DNA of 64,000 nucleotides from Calycina herbarum. Taxonomy: Eukaryota; Ascomycota; Leotiomycetes; Helotiales; Pezizellaceae. The notes under the pieces are model-generated. The model searched no databases and had not been told where the DNA came from. It saw nothing but the letters and a program-made list of their open reading frames with translations. This document shows positions 23,224 to 37,200 of this stretch, piece by piece. The stretch's first letter is position 1. Each line of letters starts with the position of its first letter. The position numbers were made by a program, and so were the translations under genes. The DNA lies in NCBI GenBank assembly GCA_001414485.1, contig LLEY01000151.1, forward strand, positions 89,748 through 153,747, written 5' to 3'.

Positions 23224-24659
23224 ATGGCTAGTTCTACTCCCGCTACTGCGGGGCATGATACTAAAGCAGGCATAATCCAAATATGTGTAGATTTTGGTAT
23301 GTCTGGTACAGGTATGCCTCAATACTGAACATTGCTGAAGAGATATACTAATAAGATCTGTAGCAGTAAAGTTCAGGAAGAAGGAGATTGAGATTCCCTC
23401 ACACCAACCATCGCACAAAAATGCTTCGCGCCAATTTGCCCTCCATGACAAGAATAAGGATGATTGGACGTGGGTGGAGTGGACTGAAAAACACAATCGC
23501 AACGTGCCTTCCAACCTATCACACTTCACGGACAAAGAGGCATCAAACTTCAAGCTCAGAACTTACAAGTTGGCCTCATCTGATTTTGCGGACCTCGATA
23601 AAAAAGTGAAACTTCAAAGTGAATTCACCGAATACTGTTCCTGGGGGGTTTTTTTTGAAACTATTCGCAGCATTGACAACTCGTCAGATCCGCAGGCGAT
23701 CCAGATCATTTACACAACACCATTTCATCCCAATTCTCGGTGTGAAGATTTCTACAAAGCCCTGATTACGGATGATGTAGAGAGCGCTCGCCTTGCTTTT
23801 CCCCATTATTCAATTCAACTTTCCAAAGAGAGCTCTGAGCCTATGTGTACCGCATATGTAGTACTTCAAACATGGCTTCCAGGAGTGCCCAAAGTTCCAG
23901 AAACTTTCCTCATTTTCGATCTCGGTGGTTTTAGTACAGATGTTAGATTTGTTCAAAAATCCAAGCGTCCCCTTTTGCTTGAAGTATACTCGGAGTCTAC
24001 AGCTATAGGGTGTAGCTTGATCGAACAAGAATTGCAAAGCAAGTTGATGGAATCAAAGACGAAAGACGAAGCTGAGCTTATAATAAGTAAGTTTACTGAG
24101 TCTTGGTGGGATTTGAGAAAAGAAGGATTTCAAAATCCAGAAACAGTGGTTGGAAGGGTGGATCTATAAGGGGGAGGACATGTGGTGATTAATATGTGAG
24201 TTTTTGTTATCTTGAGTTTAAACACTCTATTAACTGTTTTCTAGCAAGGGAAAAGACATTTTTGCGAAATACCATGAACAATTAGAGAAAAAACTCGAAG
24301 AGTGGTTGGAACCATGGCATCCTCATACCTTTGTAAGTAGCTTATAACCCGGGGACTTAAAACAAAGCTTACTAGATTCAGAGACACTGTTTCTTTTCTG
24401 GCGGGGGTTCTTTGTGTGGATATACAATTGCACATCTTAAACATATCTTGAAATCCTCTCATGGGCTGCACCCTCAGGCTGGTTATGTCTTGATCGAGAA
24501 CCCGTAAGTGGTTGTTTATGTCTAATTAATATGTCTAGACTAACTTCTTATTAATAGGAGATTGTCTGTTTGCGAAGGTCTATGTAAGGAGGTAGAAAAG
24601 CCGTTGAAGGAGCATGCAGGTATTTCGCTTCAACTACTGAAAACGGGATTGATTCACTG
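23224..24659 (+). pseudogene. Hsp70-like (HSPA12-type) ATPase gene with an in-frame stop
   Basis: The ATG at 23224 gives MASSTPATAGHDTKAGIIQICVDFGMSGT, where VDFGMSGT is the Hsp70/actin phosphate-1 motif. An intron at 23312-23366 leads to VKFRKKEIEIPSHQ and a long exon. FLIFDLGGFSTDVRF is the phosphate-2 motif and a later exon has FFSGGGSLCGYT, the adenosine motif. Between them, a TAA at about 24167-24169 interrupts the frame; the reading then resumes (GGGHVVINM, an intron, KGKDIFAKYHEQLEKKLEEWLEPWHPHTF). The last exon ends at 24659 (LLKTGLIH). The order of nucleotide-binding motifs fits the divergent fungal Hsp70-like family of unknown role. It is shorter than the usual 550-600 residues. The stop and short length suggest a pseudogene. 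Confidence 0.65.
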
Positions 24660-25351
24660 AAGCTTGATCGGAATTGAGATTTATTTGAACGGAGTTGTTT
24701 TGAGCCTGTGTAGCTTGATGGCGCCTATTTTACAGAGTACTAAATTGGATGCGCTTTCCTCAGTAGATGAGAAAAGCTTCAACGGAGCTATCCCGGTAAA
24801 AAGTTGCGTTACCGCAGGAGTTAACTAATGTCCCAAATCGTAAAGGTTATCCATATTTGCCCACTGGCAGCACCGACCATAACAGTTTGTAGAAGATCAA
24901 TGTAGTCGCCAATATTGCAACGAAGAGTCAATTGCTGGCGCTTTTGCAATTAATTCTGCCACATGTGATTCACCCCCTTATTCGATATCATGAAAAGTGA
25001 GCCGTGAGTAGATTTTGATCTTAGCTCAAGGCATCAATCCCATCAACCCCAAATCCAAAAGAGGTTGCATCCGAAGAGTCGGGCCCGTAGATCTCTAAGT
25101 GTAGGTGTATAGAAATCATTGTTTTCTAACTTTTGGTTGTTAAGTAATTATTTAGGTGACATCTTTGAGGTCAGGGCAGAAGGAGCTCGAGATACCAACC
25201 TCGACAATTGCTTCTTTGAGGATGATTGTTTGGAATTGAACCATAAAATGAACTATAAAACCGAAGGTCTTGAATTCAAAAGAACCTGAAGAACTTATAC
25301 CTCTCTTCTCCGAACTCTCATGCCCATGCTGTTAAATTTAACCCATGAGAG
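24660..25351. other. intergenic
   Basis: No gene or repeat recognised; AT-rich. Confidence 0.5.
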
Positions 25352-25813
25352 ATGAGAACCTTACAGTCAAACATACCCAAATTCCCTTCACTTAGTCCAG
25401 TTCGATGCGAGGAAATAAAAGCCAACGGACAAATTTGCAACGCGCAGTGTAGTAATACATGGAATTTGAAGCGCCATAAGAGGATTCATCACGGACAGGA
25501 AGGAGGACGGAAGTTTGTCACTTACGAGGTTAGGAAAGGTACACCACCTAGCGTCATCCCAAGAAATCCAAGTACCCGGCGGAGAATTCCCGATTGAACA
25601 CGAAGAATTCACACCTACACCCCAAGATACAGCGCAACAAAACAAGCTCCCCGGTAAACGCAAAAGAGACGCGTAACCCTCCTATGAAGTCAAGCGATCG
25701 AAGAAGCATTCCCAACAACGGGCAATTGACTGGCTTAAATCCGAGGCAAAGGATCATTTTAGCGATTACTATGTAGATATCCTTAGGAGATGGGGAGTGA
25801 GGAATAACTACTA
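25352..25813 (+). pseudogene. fragmented C2H2-like zinc-finger gene
   Basis: The first 60 codons read PVRCEEIKANGQICNAQCSN and TWNLKRHKRIHH, which resemble a C2H2 finger with unusual Cys spacing. The reading then changes frame near 25530 to ASSQEIQVPGGEFPIEHEEF...LPGKRKRDA and meets a TAA at about 25673. It resumes in the same frame with PSYEVKRSKKHSQQRAIDWLKSEAK and IDWLKSEAKDHFSDYYVDILRRWGV, ending at 25813. The continuity of sense across the stop suggests a once-intact gene. The function is unknown; DNA binding is inferred from the finger. Confidence 0.4.
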
Positions 25814-28431
25814 GGGCACCTGCGTGCTGTCAACTATGAACTGGCAAGCTCTTAAGCCCATATAACTCGTATTATCCTTCACCTACGCGAACTGCTCTAA
25901 GGCAAAATCCGAACAACAACTTTTATATCGATATACGGACCACTCTGTTAGTCTCCCTCGAGCTGCTGCCTGGTTTTCCTCGTAGCCTTGTACTAGCGTT
26001 GAACTTGACAACTTCCTCGGCGCTAGACCATTCCAATCTATATATAGTTCTCATTTATACCACTAATCGAATTGCCTTATATATATTGTATATAAGACGT
26101 CAGATCTCAATTCTAGTCGAATCGTATACCACGAACGTGCAGTTTTTCTTCGCAAAGAGAGGAGGCCTGTCCTCTGATCCTGCGACCACCTAGACCATTT
26201 GTCTCGCCCATGCATAATACAGGTATATATCTCTTCCTACGTTATACATGTCTATACTAAAGTTCTTAGCATACTGCTCTCATTGTTTACGAAGCATACC
26301 TTATCTAATTTTCCATCCTTAGCTAAGCAAAAGGCTTACCGCCGAACGACCCTCCTCCCCAACCTCGACAACACGAATATAACACCTTCGAATACTAGCT
26401 TCTAGTCCTCTTTGCTAGGGAGGACTCTACTTTTTACACTAGAGACCTTGACCCTATACTATCTAAAAGAAGGACAAACCTAACTTGATTTACGCTATCT
26501 ATAAAAAGACTCGAGCGTTTACCTCTCTTATTACTCTCTAGTCGTACTATATAAATAAACATAGGAATTTAAACGATAAAGACTTCTTAGTATATAGAAT
26601 TCAAGAAACAGCATAATTATAGAAGGTATATTAGGCAGTGAATCCAAATAGTAGCAGCGGACGGAATTCTTTGACATTAAAAAAGATAAAGAATACTAAA
26701 AGAGAGAGATTTAATTGGGATGATATACTTAGGTGGAATCTTCGTTGAACAACAAAGTAACTATTGGCATAGCCGGGAAATTATAAGAAGAGTTTATCTT
26801 ACTACTTTAATTTCTTACGCAGGCGGAGAGGAGTAGGTAAAATTCAAGACATTGATTCAGAGGAGCATACCACAATTTGACATTTGACCCAACTTACGAT
26901 GAAATTCTCTCCTGAACGCTTCAAGCCATCTACCTAGATACTCACAAACACTAAATTTGCAACTTGGCGCTTAACCAAAATCCCCTCCTAGACGCTTCAA
27001 GCCACCAACCCAGCCCACGTCCAAAATCCTCACTCCTAAACGATTTAAGCCGTACCAAGAAACCTACAAACACCACACCAAACTTGCAACTTACGCTCCA
27101 GAATCCTCTCCCGGACGCTTCCGCATCAAGCTGTCTACAGCCTTCGCAGTAAGACTCCCTACAGACGCTTTCACACCAGAGTTCTAATCTTGATCAGGCA
27201 AACCAACTCTCGAACAATATGTCTCTTGCCATCCACGGTCGTAGGATTCATACGGATATCAACGAGGCCGATTATACGAGTATTTCTTACACGCAAGAGG
27301 AAATGGATATAGTATACTCTATTATCTCGAGCCAGGATTTTAGCGGTTAGGCAAGTTCGAAGAGGGAGATAATACTAGGTGTAGTTGGAGGATTACGTTG
27401 GAGAGCTAGATTACTCTTTAGACGCCTAGGCTAGAAGTATAAGGACAGTATAAAGACATAATATAAACAGTGGTAATGCTAAGATTATATCGTCGGATAT
27501 CGAACATATAGTAGCTAAAAGAGCTCGACCAACCACCTCGTTCGTTTAAACACTCCGGCAGCAACGTTGTTAGCAATGTGGTCACTCTTCATCTACACCA
27601 AAGCCTCTGCCGCCACTGCGGCCACACTGGATCCAAATCCGAATCTGGAGATAAAGGACCCCAACCGCTAAAAAAATCCTTCGGGACAAAGAACTTCGTC
27701 TTAGGGAATCATTACTATTAGTTTCCTTATCGTTGTTAAGATCTATGTTTTATTTTAGCTTACTATAAGGGTAAAAGCTTCTCTAATATAGATAAACTCG
27801 ATTTTCGACTTCCTATATTCGGTTACATCGACTCGCGATTCTATCATCTCAACCTTTCAGCGCCATCCGTCGAAATCTGGTCCAACGCCTCCTCCGCGTC
27901 ATTGTTGTGCATCGCAAGGCAATATAGTCATCTAACAAAGCGAAGGGAAAGGACAGTTGGAGTTCAAATCAACTTCCAAATCGCAACAAAATGGGGCACA
28001 CAACCACACAAAAGAGAATAATTGATCATGAACTTGATATTGAGAAGCTTATGAGAGTATCAAAATTCATCATTGCCTGGGGGGCATCATATTCTTACCA
28101 CAGCTAGCCCACGAATCCTATATACTCCCAAAACTTCATCGCGCATCCTAGGTAGATAAGCCTGAATCCCTACTTTCAAAAAAAGTAAAAGGGTATCATC
28201 AAACGTTTTTTTGCATTCCTTTAAGAGTCTAATGCAAGTCTACAAGAAAAAAGTTGGCTGCTTTGCACCCAGGGACTGATCATTATTCACTGAGTCCAGG
28301 CTTATCACATGGTTGTGCACCCAAGGAACACCATTGGCGTCTTTCATACACAAACATAATTTTTCGTCGCTTCAGAAGCTGCTTTCGTAATACGCACCAT
28401 TGCGATGAAAATCCCTCGTGATATTTGTTGC
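25814..28431. other. AT-rich accessory region with decayed sequence
   Basis: About 2.6 kb rich in TA, with many stops in every frame, which suggests old repeat DNA altered by RIP-like mutation; I did not measure RIP indices. It includes a diverged tandem repeat at 26895-27180. From 27220 a short reading of 44 codons starts MSLAIHGRRIHTDINEADY and stops at a TAG. An inverted pair CTTATATA/TATATAAG lies near 26074-26096. No intact gene seen. Confidence 0.5.
26895..27180. repeat. diverged tandem minisatellite
   Basis: The segment repeats a core like TCTCCTGAACGCTTCAAGCC followed by a CACAAACAC...AACTTGCAACTT tail. Three to four imperfect units of about 75-120 bp are visible, starting near 26895, 26970, 27020 and 27092. 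Units differ by many substitutions, so the array is old. A plus-strand ORF at 26964-27152 simply reads through it. Confidence 0.55.
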
Positions 28432-29757
<1,326 letters not shown>

Positions 29758-30226
29758 GATGGGCCTGGGGTGCTTAGGCTTAGGCGCGCAGTTTCGAGGA
29801 TGAGGCGGTTGAGGGTGATGGCGGGGAGCTCAAGCTTGAGTGACGACGACAAGGGCGAGGGCGCGCGCGCGAGATATGGAAGGACAGCCCCGAAGAGGGA
29901 TCCGGGGAGGGGTGCGATTTGATTCTTACCAGGACTGCTGGTGAAAGGCAAGGTGAGCAACGCTGAAGATGTAGGTGGTTTGGGTATCACAGAATGTTGA
30001 TGGGTTGGGTATGTAGAGGGCAGGGTCTCTTTTGCCCTTCCACTTCTTGATTTGTTTCGCTTACTGTACACGACCTGCGCTGAACGGGCCTCCAGCAAGC
30101 CAGCCTGGTCAATAAATCACAGCAAAATTTGGTTTCATATGGTGAATATGCACCCTATAATTATTCATTGGATAAAAGACGGATATTTGATATTACGTCA
30201 ATTTATGTTTACCTACACTAACTACC
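29758..30226. other. intergenic between PP2A and Exo84
   Basis: Both neighbours lie on the minus strand, so this is the Exo84 3' flank and PP2A promoter. It includes a short CG-alternating run (GCGCGCGCGCG near 29861). No gene. Confidence 0.5.
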
Positions 30227-32396
30227 TTACATAGACACTCCCAATCCTTGAGTTCCGTCTCGACCATCCTTTGAGGGATCACGTCCAATAAGACTCTTGA
30301 AATCCAAGCCAACCTCAGAGAGCATCTTGGCATGTTCTTTGGCTTGATTCATACATTCCACCCAGCCTGGTCCATCTCTATCAGTGCTACTGAGTTGGCG
30401 CGCAAGTATAACATTGAATGCATCAACCTGCTCTTTAGCCCATTTAACACAAGCACTCATGAGCAATGGCGGAAAGCAGGTCTGAAAGGTGGACACGGTG
30501 TTCCGAATGATGGTAAAGTATACAAAGGACAGTTCCCAAATATACTGACGAAGGTCCCCTTCGAAAATGCATTGCCTGGAAAAGTCAGTATGCAGTCAAT
30601 ATGAAAGGGCGAGTATGCTTACCTGGAGCGCTTGTGGATGGTATTGCTTCGAGCTTCAAGATATGCCTCTCTCGCACGATCTTCGAATCCCAGTCTTGCC
30701 AACCAGCTGACATTCCTCTTCGTCTTTTTCAGTTCGTTATGGGTATCCACCAGTTCACGAGTGATCAGACCCGCAAGTTTGGTAGCCCGCTCATCAGCCT
30801 TGAAACTTATAAAGTCTTGGGCAACAGCATTGCTCTTTAATCCTCTGGCCAACGTGTTGAGTTTTTCTACACGGACAACAGCTGCATCAAATTGCTGGAG
30901 AGCGATATCGATATCAAGCTCGTCTACCTGGCTCTCAACCCATCGTAGATTTTGCTGCTTCCCATCCACATCGATTAGCATGTCTTTGATGTCGGAAAGG
31001 GTTTCGAGTAATTCCGTCTTCTTTAGCAAGCCCGGATCGCGTGACGCAAAGTAGTTGATCGTTTCCTTGGCCTTGTTGCTTGATTCCATTTCTGATCTGA
31101 GGCCTTTTCGTAACTCTTCTACAGCCTTTCTGAAATTCATCATTAGAGATGATTTATCATTGTCCCCTGGCTTTTCAGTCTTGTAGGTAAACGATTCCTG
31201 ACCCACTCCCCGGATCATGATAGCATCAGCCACTTTGTTTCTACTGCTACTTGACTCACTCGTCCCAGCAAGGTCAACCAGCTCAATATCCAATAAAGGC
31301 CAGCATTTATCGGCTACAAGCTTGGATGGGGCCTGTCGTTGATCAGCGGCACTACCTTCAACCTTTCTCTTTTTCCTCGAAGCAATGAGAATGTGATCAT
31401 TCAGTAAAAAGATTTGCATAGCGCGTCTAGATTTCCATGTTGCGCTATCCAACTCGATCCACAAACCTGCATTTTGCACCACGTGGCGACCGGGCAGTGA
31501 GGGAAGAAACTTTTGGGACCCTTCGACATTCTTCCATAAAGCCTAATGTAATTTAGTATTCCAAGTTAAGTGGTTGTATGACGGCAAATGGACGCATACC
31601 TGAAGTTGAGAATTCCACATAGCAGTCCGATCAGCCACAGAACTTCTTTTGTCCCTCTTACTCAAGGTTGAGGGAAATCCCGATTGAAAGTCATTGTTTC
31701 CTGATCCTTGGGAAGAGGCAGTTCGGAGAGCCGTGGTGTTTGTTTTAAGCTCTGACATCAGATTTCTGAGAGCACGCATTTCCCCCTTTAAGCGTTCTGC
31801 TTCTTTGCTAATTTTGATGAACTGAGTTCGATTTTGGTAGACATTCTGCTGTAGGTCGACCGAGGTTCGATTTCGCATTTTCTTCAAAGATTGCTGGTAT
31901 TCGTCAATCTCCTGCTCCGAGGCATTTCCTAACAGTCCGGCTATATAGTTCTCAGGGCGCAGATTTGGATCCCGCAATGCTTTCACGTCCACATTCAACC
32001 CCCCACCTCCAGGACGCAGATTTGGAGGTGGAACTTGTCCGCCACGAGCATTCGATTGAGCATATTGGTTGGGAAGTTGCGGAAGAGATGGGAGAGGAGG
32101 AGCAGTAGCGTCAAAGTCCGTAGGAAGATTATTAAATCGAGTCGAGTATCTTCGCTTGACCAGATCAGAAGTCTGTGCATACATTAGACTGCGATTCCTC
32201 AACTGGGAATAGCGAGGGTCCTTACCTTTCCGCTTGGTTGCGGTCGCGCCTGGGGAGGAGGGTTGTAAGCTGTTGGAGGACCTCTGGGAGCAGCTCCAGT
32301 TTGAGGTACAGGTCCGGAGATTTGTTGTGGCGCACTGATAGCTGGACGTGGGCCTTTTCTCTTCGTTCTGAGAGACACCCCCTTCGAGTCTGACAT
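30227..32396 (-). CDS. exo84: exocyst complex component Exo84
   Basis: Four exons (32396-32226, 32172-31600, 31542-30623, 30575-30227) with three short introns (47-57 nt) give 670 residues. The N-terminus is Pro/Arg-rich (MSDSKGVSLRTKRKGPRP). The conserved Exo84 region starts with NLRPENYIAGLLGNASEQEIDEYQQSLKK, a coiled coil. Residues about 250-370 form a PH-like domain: LWIELDSATWKSRRAMQIFLLNDHILIASRKK. The helical C-terminal part contains NYFASRDPGLLKKTELLETLSDIKDMLIDVDGKQQNLRWVESQVDELDIDIALQQFDAA. The exocyst tethers secretory vesicles to the plasma membrane at growing hyphal tips. A divergent promoter of 311 bp is shared with the Tom20 gene. No lesions seen. Confidence 0.92.
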
Positions 32397-32707
32397 TTTG
32401 GTGGTGGTTAATTGAATGTTAAAGTTGGGAGGCGGTAGTTTCGTGGTCAAGTATTACAGAGGTTCATGTGCAGATGAGGTTATCTTTAGTGAGCCTCCGG
32501 AGTCGAGAGCCCGCTAGAAGCCTGCCTAGGAGCCTAGGGTTGCCCCTGTAGCCGTGCCAAGACCACGCCTAGCTGGAGGCCGTCGAAGCAACTTATTTTT
32601 TGAGCAGCGAAGCCGAGTTCCTCCTGCTTCAACCACACCTTCACTTGAAGCTCGCCCTACCCTCTCCCACATCTTCTAGCATCAAAACTTCCGACCCAGA
32701 TCCCAAG
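32397..32707. promoter_or_regulatory. bidirectional promoter between Exo84 and Tom20
   Basis: The start codons of the two divergent genes are 311 bp apart with no other gene between. The interval is GC-richer in its middle (GCCTAGGAGCCTAGGG repeats). Sharing of regulatory sites is inferred from arrangement only. Confidence 0.5.
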
Positions 32708-33513
32708 ATGCCTAATACTAGCACAATTGTTCTGACCACTGTCGGCACCCTTGCGACAGGTTTCATAGGTGCGCCCTTCGAGCCTCGAGTTGTTGTTTGG
32801 ATGTAGTGTAGTACGTTTTTGCTAATACAAGCTGCAGGATAGTTCGTCATCCCCGAAGATACCTTTGCCCTCAATCATCAAGCATGATCCGCGGCCGAGG
32901 GAACCCCCTTGCCAACTGCGATTGAACAGCATAGCTAACATCGACGAAAGTGCCATTTATTTCGATCATCGACGGCGGACCGATCCCAATTTCAGAAGAT
33001 CATTGAAGAAGGAGGTTAAGAAACAAGCTCGCGCCGCGAAAGAGCAAGCCCAACTCGACCAGATGAGAGAAAGGGAGCTTGTCAAGGTCAGAGTGGGTGA
33101 GGCGAAAGAGGATGGCTTCCCTCACGATTCGGATGAGAGAGAGTCCTATTTCATGGTAGAGGTCGAGAAGGGAGAACGGCTACAAGCAGAGGGTAACAGC
33201 GATGTTGAATTCCGGCCGCAGATTAGATGCTAACTACTGGTAGGATCCAACTTGGAGGCTGCATTATGTTTTTACAAGGCACTCAAGGTTTATCCCTCGC
33301 CTGCTGACTTGATCTCCATTTACGATAAAACTGTGAGTCTCGTTGTGTGCTCCCTCGCCAGCATTTACTTATATTTGTATCATTTAGGTATCAAAACCCG
33401 TCCTCGATTTGCTTGCGGAAATGATTGCTGCGGATGAAGAATTGGAAGTTGGACCATTTGGAGGAGGGCCCGGCTCGGATACCAGCGCAACAGCTGGCGT
33501 GCCACTCGACTGA
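32708..33513 (+). CDS. tom20: mitochondrial import receptor subunit Tom20
   Basis: Four exons (32708-32768, 32935-33192, 33244-33332, 33388-33513) give 177 residues, close to the usual size. The N-terminal membrane anchor is [20 protein letters not shown]. It is followed by [20 protein letters not shown], the basic linker, a coiled charged region ([17 protein letters not shown]) and the receptor domain with a TPR-like motif: [26 protein letters not shown], then [20 protein letters not shown]. Tom20 binds presequences at the outer mitochondrial membrane and passes them to Tom22/Tom40. The first intron is 166 nt. My splice choice gives a few extra residues (ANIDES) between anchor and YFDH compared with family members, so that acceptor could be wrong. 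The tail is acidic/Gly-rich. Confidence 0.9.
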
Positions 33514-34232
33514 GGGGGTTCTCAACACCTGCTAGACACTCCCCTCTCTTGGAGCAAGCGTGGAAGAGGCTGGATGCAATGTACCCCTTCGGCGACTTCT
33601 TCGAATCTCCTTTTTACGTCTGTACAATTGTAAATATTATGAGGGTATGGGCCATAGCGACGAGGGGCAACCAGGGAAGGTATGCTTTGTAATGTTAAGA
33701 AGATTATCGGTAGCCTGGGTGTTGCAAGGCCATTTCACGACTGTAATTTGTATAGGCCAAATATCAACAAGATGACGTAGCGAGATTTCAAATGCTTCGA
33801 ATTATTGAGCTTCGAATTATTGAGGGTGAAGTTGTTATTGGTCTTGATGCCACCAAAGCGCGTTATGGTAAACAAGAAGAGTGAATAGTGAATAGTAAAT
33901 GCCTTTGTAGAAGAGCTACTAAAACCCCTTTTCGAGGGCGGATTGGCTCGACAGGGATGCATGGCTTGCCCGTACAGCGCAGCGCTGGCGGAGTTTAAAT
34001 TCATGCAGGGGTCGTCAACTTGCAGATTGTACAGCACCGCGTCCTTAGGTTCGCGACGAAATCTTGAAGATCAACACCTCCACCTCCACCTCCTGAACCA
34101 CCAACGACATCCATCCTAACAAAACTCCCAGTCGCCCTCACCTTTTCCGTCGGCGATCCCATTCCCATCTTCGACGACTTCATCCTACCTCACTCGTTCG
34201 GCGATGACTTCAACCTGAAGACAACTAAAACC
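33514..34232. other. intergenic before dynein heavy chain
   Basis: Only minus-strand and overlapping ORFs without family matches. A direct duplication GCTTCGAATTATTGA occurs at about 33795-33822. The last 150 bases, CT/CA-rich, look like the dynein leader. Confidence 0.5.
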
Positions 34233-37200
34233 ATGATGGAGGTAACTTCTCCAGGTTCGGCTGGGTCGCCAGCGAACGGCCTCCCTGCAAACGGGGGATA
34301 TCAAATCGACCCTCAAAAAATAATCAACCACCTCACGCAAGTCTGCGAAGTCACTCTGGGGGCCACCAAACGGGATCTCGAGAATGCCGGTAGCATATTG
34401 TCCATTGCGAAGGTGTCTGACACCACTCAACGTGTTCAACGCTGGGCGGAATCCCAAGAAGTGCTTTACATACAGAAAGAACGCCCCCCCGGAAGCGAAC
34501 TAGAAGCGGTGCTTGATGAATCCAGTATGTATTGCTGCTGAGGGAACTTTGGACTATGACTAACTCCCCACCCAGCTCCAACAAGCTATAGCTATTGCCT
34601 CACGTCCGAAATCGTCTTCTCGCCTTCAACAATTGCCTCGATTGCCCTTTTGAAACGGCCTTTTCCTATAGATCCTTCGATACCCATTTCACAACAAATA
34701 CAAATTATTAATTTGCCGGGCGTTGACTCTTTGAGCAATGGCGCCGGTGGACAGAGCACCTCTATTTCTCCATTCGAAGTCTTGCATTCTGTTGTACACC
34801 TAGCGCTGGCGCCGTATTTTGACGCATATACCAAAAAGCAGCAAACCACAAATGGCGTTCGTGGGAGATCTGATGCTGAAGCGAAAACTGGAATTCCAGT
34901 GACCAAGAAGCGGATGGCAGAGCTAGAACTAAGCTTGCTTCATTTGCAGCAAAACATCGAAATTCCCGACCTCGTCTTGGCTATGCACCCGATAGTCCAG
35001 ACTGCTCTCGAGGAAGCAGCGGCTCGAAATGTGCGGCCTTCTGCAGAACTTGTTCCCACGGCAGTCCTACATGATAGCACATTTCTCAATAATTTGCAGT
35101 CGATTGTGAATGGGTGGATCAAATCGATACAAGCCATTACCAAGATGTCGCGGGACCCAAGCAGCGGCACTGCAACACAGGAGATCAATTTTTGGCTTTC
35201 TATGGAATCTGCCATCGAGGGAATCCAGGCTCAACTTGGTTCCGAAGGAGTTCTTTTAACCATGGAAATCCTCCGCACAGCCAAGCGGTTTCAAGCCACT
35301 ATCAGTTTCACTGCCGATACTGGATTGAAAGATGCGATGGAAAAGGTCCAGAAATACAACCAGCTCATGAGAGATTTTCCTCTGGACGAATTGCTTTCAG
35401 CCACCTCGCTATCAAAGATTCAGGATTCGCTGGGTATGATTTTCAATCATCTCAATAGGAGGCTTCGGATATGCCCTTATCCTATTCGGAGGGCGCTTCC
35501 TTTGGTGGAAGCCATTTCTGCTGATTTAGATACCCAATTACATAACTTGCTCCACGGCACCTCCTTGATGCATCTCGAATACAGAGAATTTCAAAATTTA
35601 ATGACGACGACAGATTCGATATTCCAGATATGGGATGATCACATCAAGGAGTTCACAGGGGTTGCTCGTGAGGTGACTAGGCGGCGAAATGAAAAGTTCA
35701 TTCCCATCAAGATAACTCCAGCCCATTTTGATCTTCAAGCAAGGTTGAAATATGTCAGTACATTCCGAGATAATCATGAACAGCTTCAGAAGACTATTGT
35801 CAATGTATTGGGACCGAAAAGCGGAGGTGCTGGGGATGGGCTATTAAATGGAGCCGTTCACGTCGAGGAAATGGGCGATGTCGATGCCGTGGAGGAAGTA
35901 CAACAAGCATATGCTGCTTTGAATAATGTCGACTTGTTGGATGTCTCACCGGAGGGTACTCAGAGATGGATTCAGGCCGAAATCACATACAATGAGAGAA
36001 CATCTAGAGTCGAAAACTCGATCATCGCCAGACTTAGAGATCGCCTAGCAACAGCAAAGAATGCCAATGAAATGTTTCGAGTCTTCTCTAAATTCAACGC
36101 GTTATTTGTCCGACCAAAGATCCGCAGTGCCATCACTGAATATCAGACTACGCTCATCGAAAATGTCAAAAATGATATTTCTGCTCTCCACGAACGCTTC
36201 AAGCAGCAATATGGTCACTCTGAAGCCCATGCTATGGCACAACTTCGAGACTTGCCACCAGTATCAGGAGCCATCATATGGGCACGTCAAATTGAGCGGC
36301 AACTAGATGCATACATGAAAAAGGTTGCAGATGTTCTTGGGCACGATTGGGCACTTCACTCCGAGGGACAAAAACTTCAGAATGAAAGCAATCTCTTCCG
36401 CAAAAAACTAGACACTCGACCAATTTTTGAGGCATGGCTCCACGATGTGCAAAGAAAGCAGATCTCTATTGCAGGACGGCTCTTCAACATCAACAAAATC
36501 CGCGCAGCAAACTATGCGCTTGAGCTGGCTGTAAACTTCGACCCTCAAGTTATCGCGCTTTTCAAGGAGACTCGCAACTTATTATGGCTCAACTATGCTG
36601 TGCCCCATGCTATCAACAACGTCTCGAAAGATGCGAAACGAGTCTACCCGTATGCTGTGAGTTTGATGGAAAGCGTTAGGACTTACTCCCAGACAAGCCG
36701 ACAGATTTCCCAGATGTCCGATGTGTCCATACTTCTTAGTGGTTACCAGAACGGGGTACAGACATTGATATCCAGAGGTATTCCATTAAAATGGGAATCG
36801 TTTGTGAACGGGTACGATGTCATTCAACCAGCTTATATATCGAACGGGTCTATCGACAACGCTCGAGGTGGCGACAGCAAGCACATCCAATTCATTCGCG
36901 AATTCGCCGCGGCTGTCTCTCTCTTGCAGTCCAAAACCACCACCCTGGCATCCATCAACATCACAGTTCAGAAATCATTATCTGAACTGGAATTTTGCTC
37001 TTACGATGCAGCCTCCCTGGAAGAGCGCCTAGAGACGATACAGATGTCTGTTGATCAGTTGAACCTGGAAAATTACGTCAATCTTTCATATTGGGTAAGG
37101 GAAATGAACGACCGAATCAAGACGATTCTACTGGTTCGACTACGAAAAGCCATCGCGGACTGGATTGAGATCTTTCAAGATGATCGTTCTGAGGGCGTGA

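Noticed and set aside
26074..26096. Inverted CTTATATA/TATATAAG pair as an element end
   Set aside because: Such pairs are expected in TA-rich DNA and no second copy of the flanks was seen.
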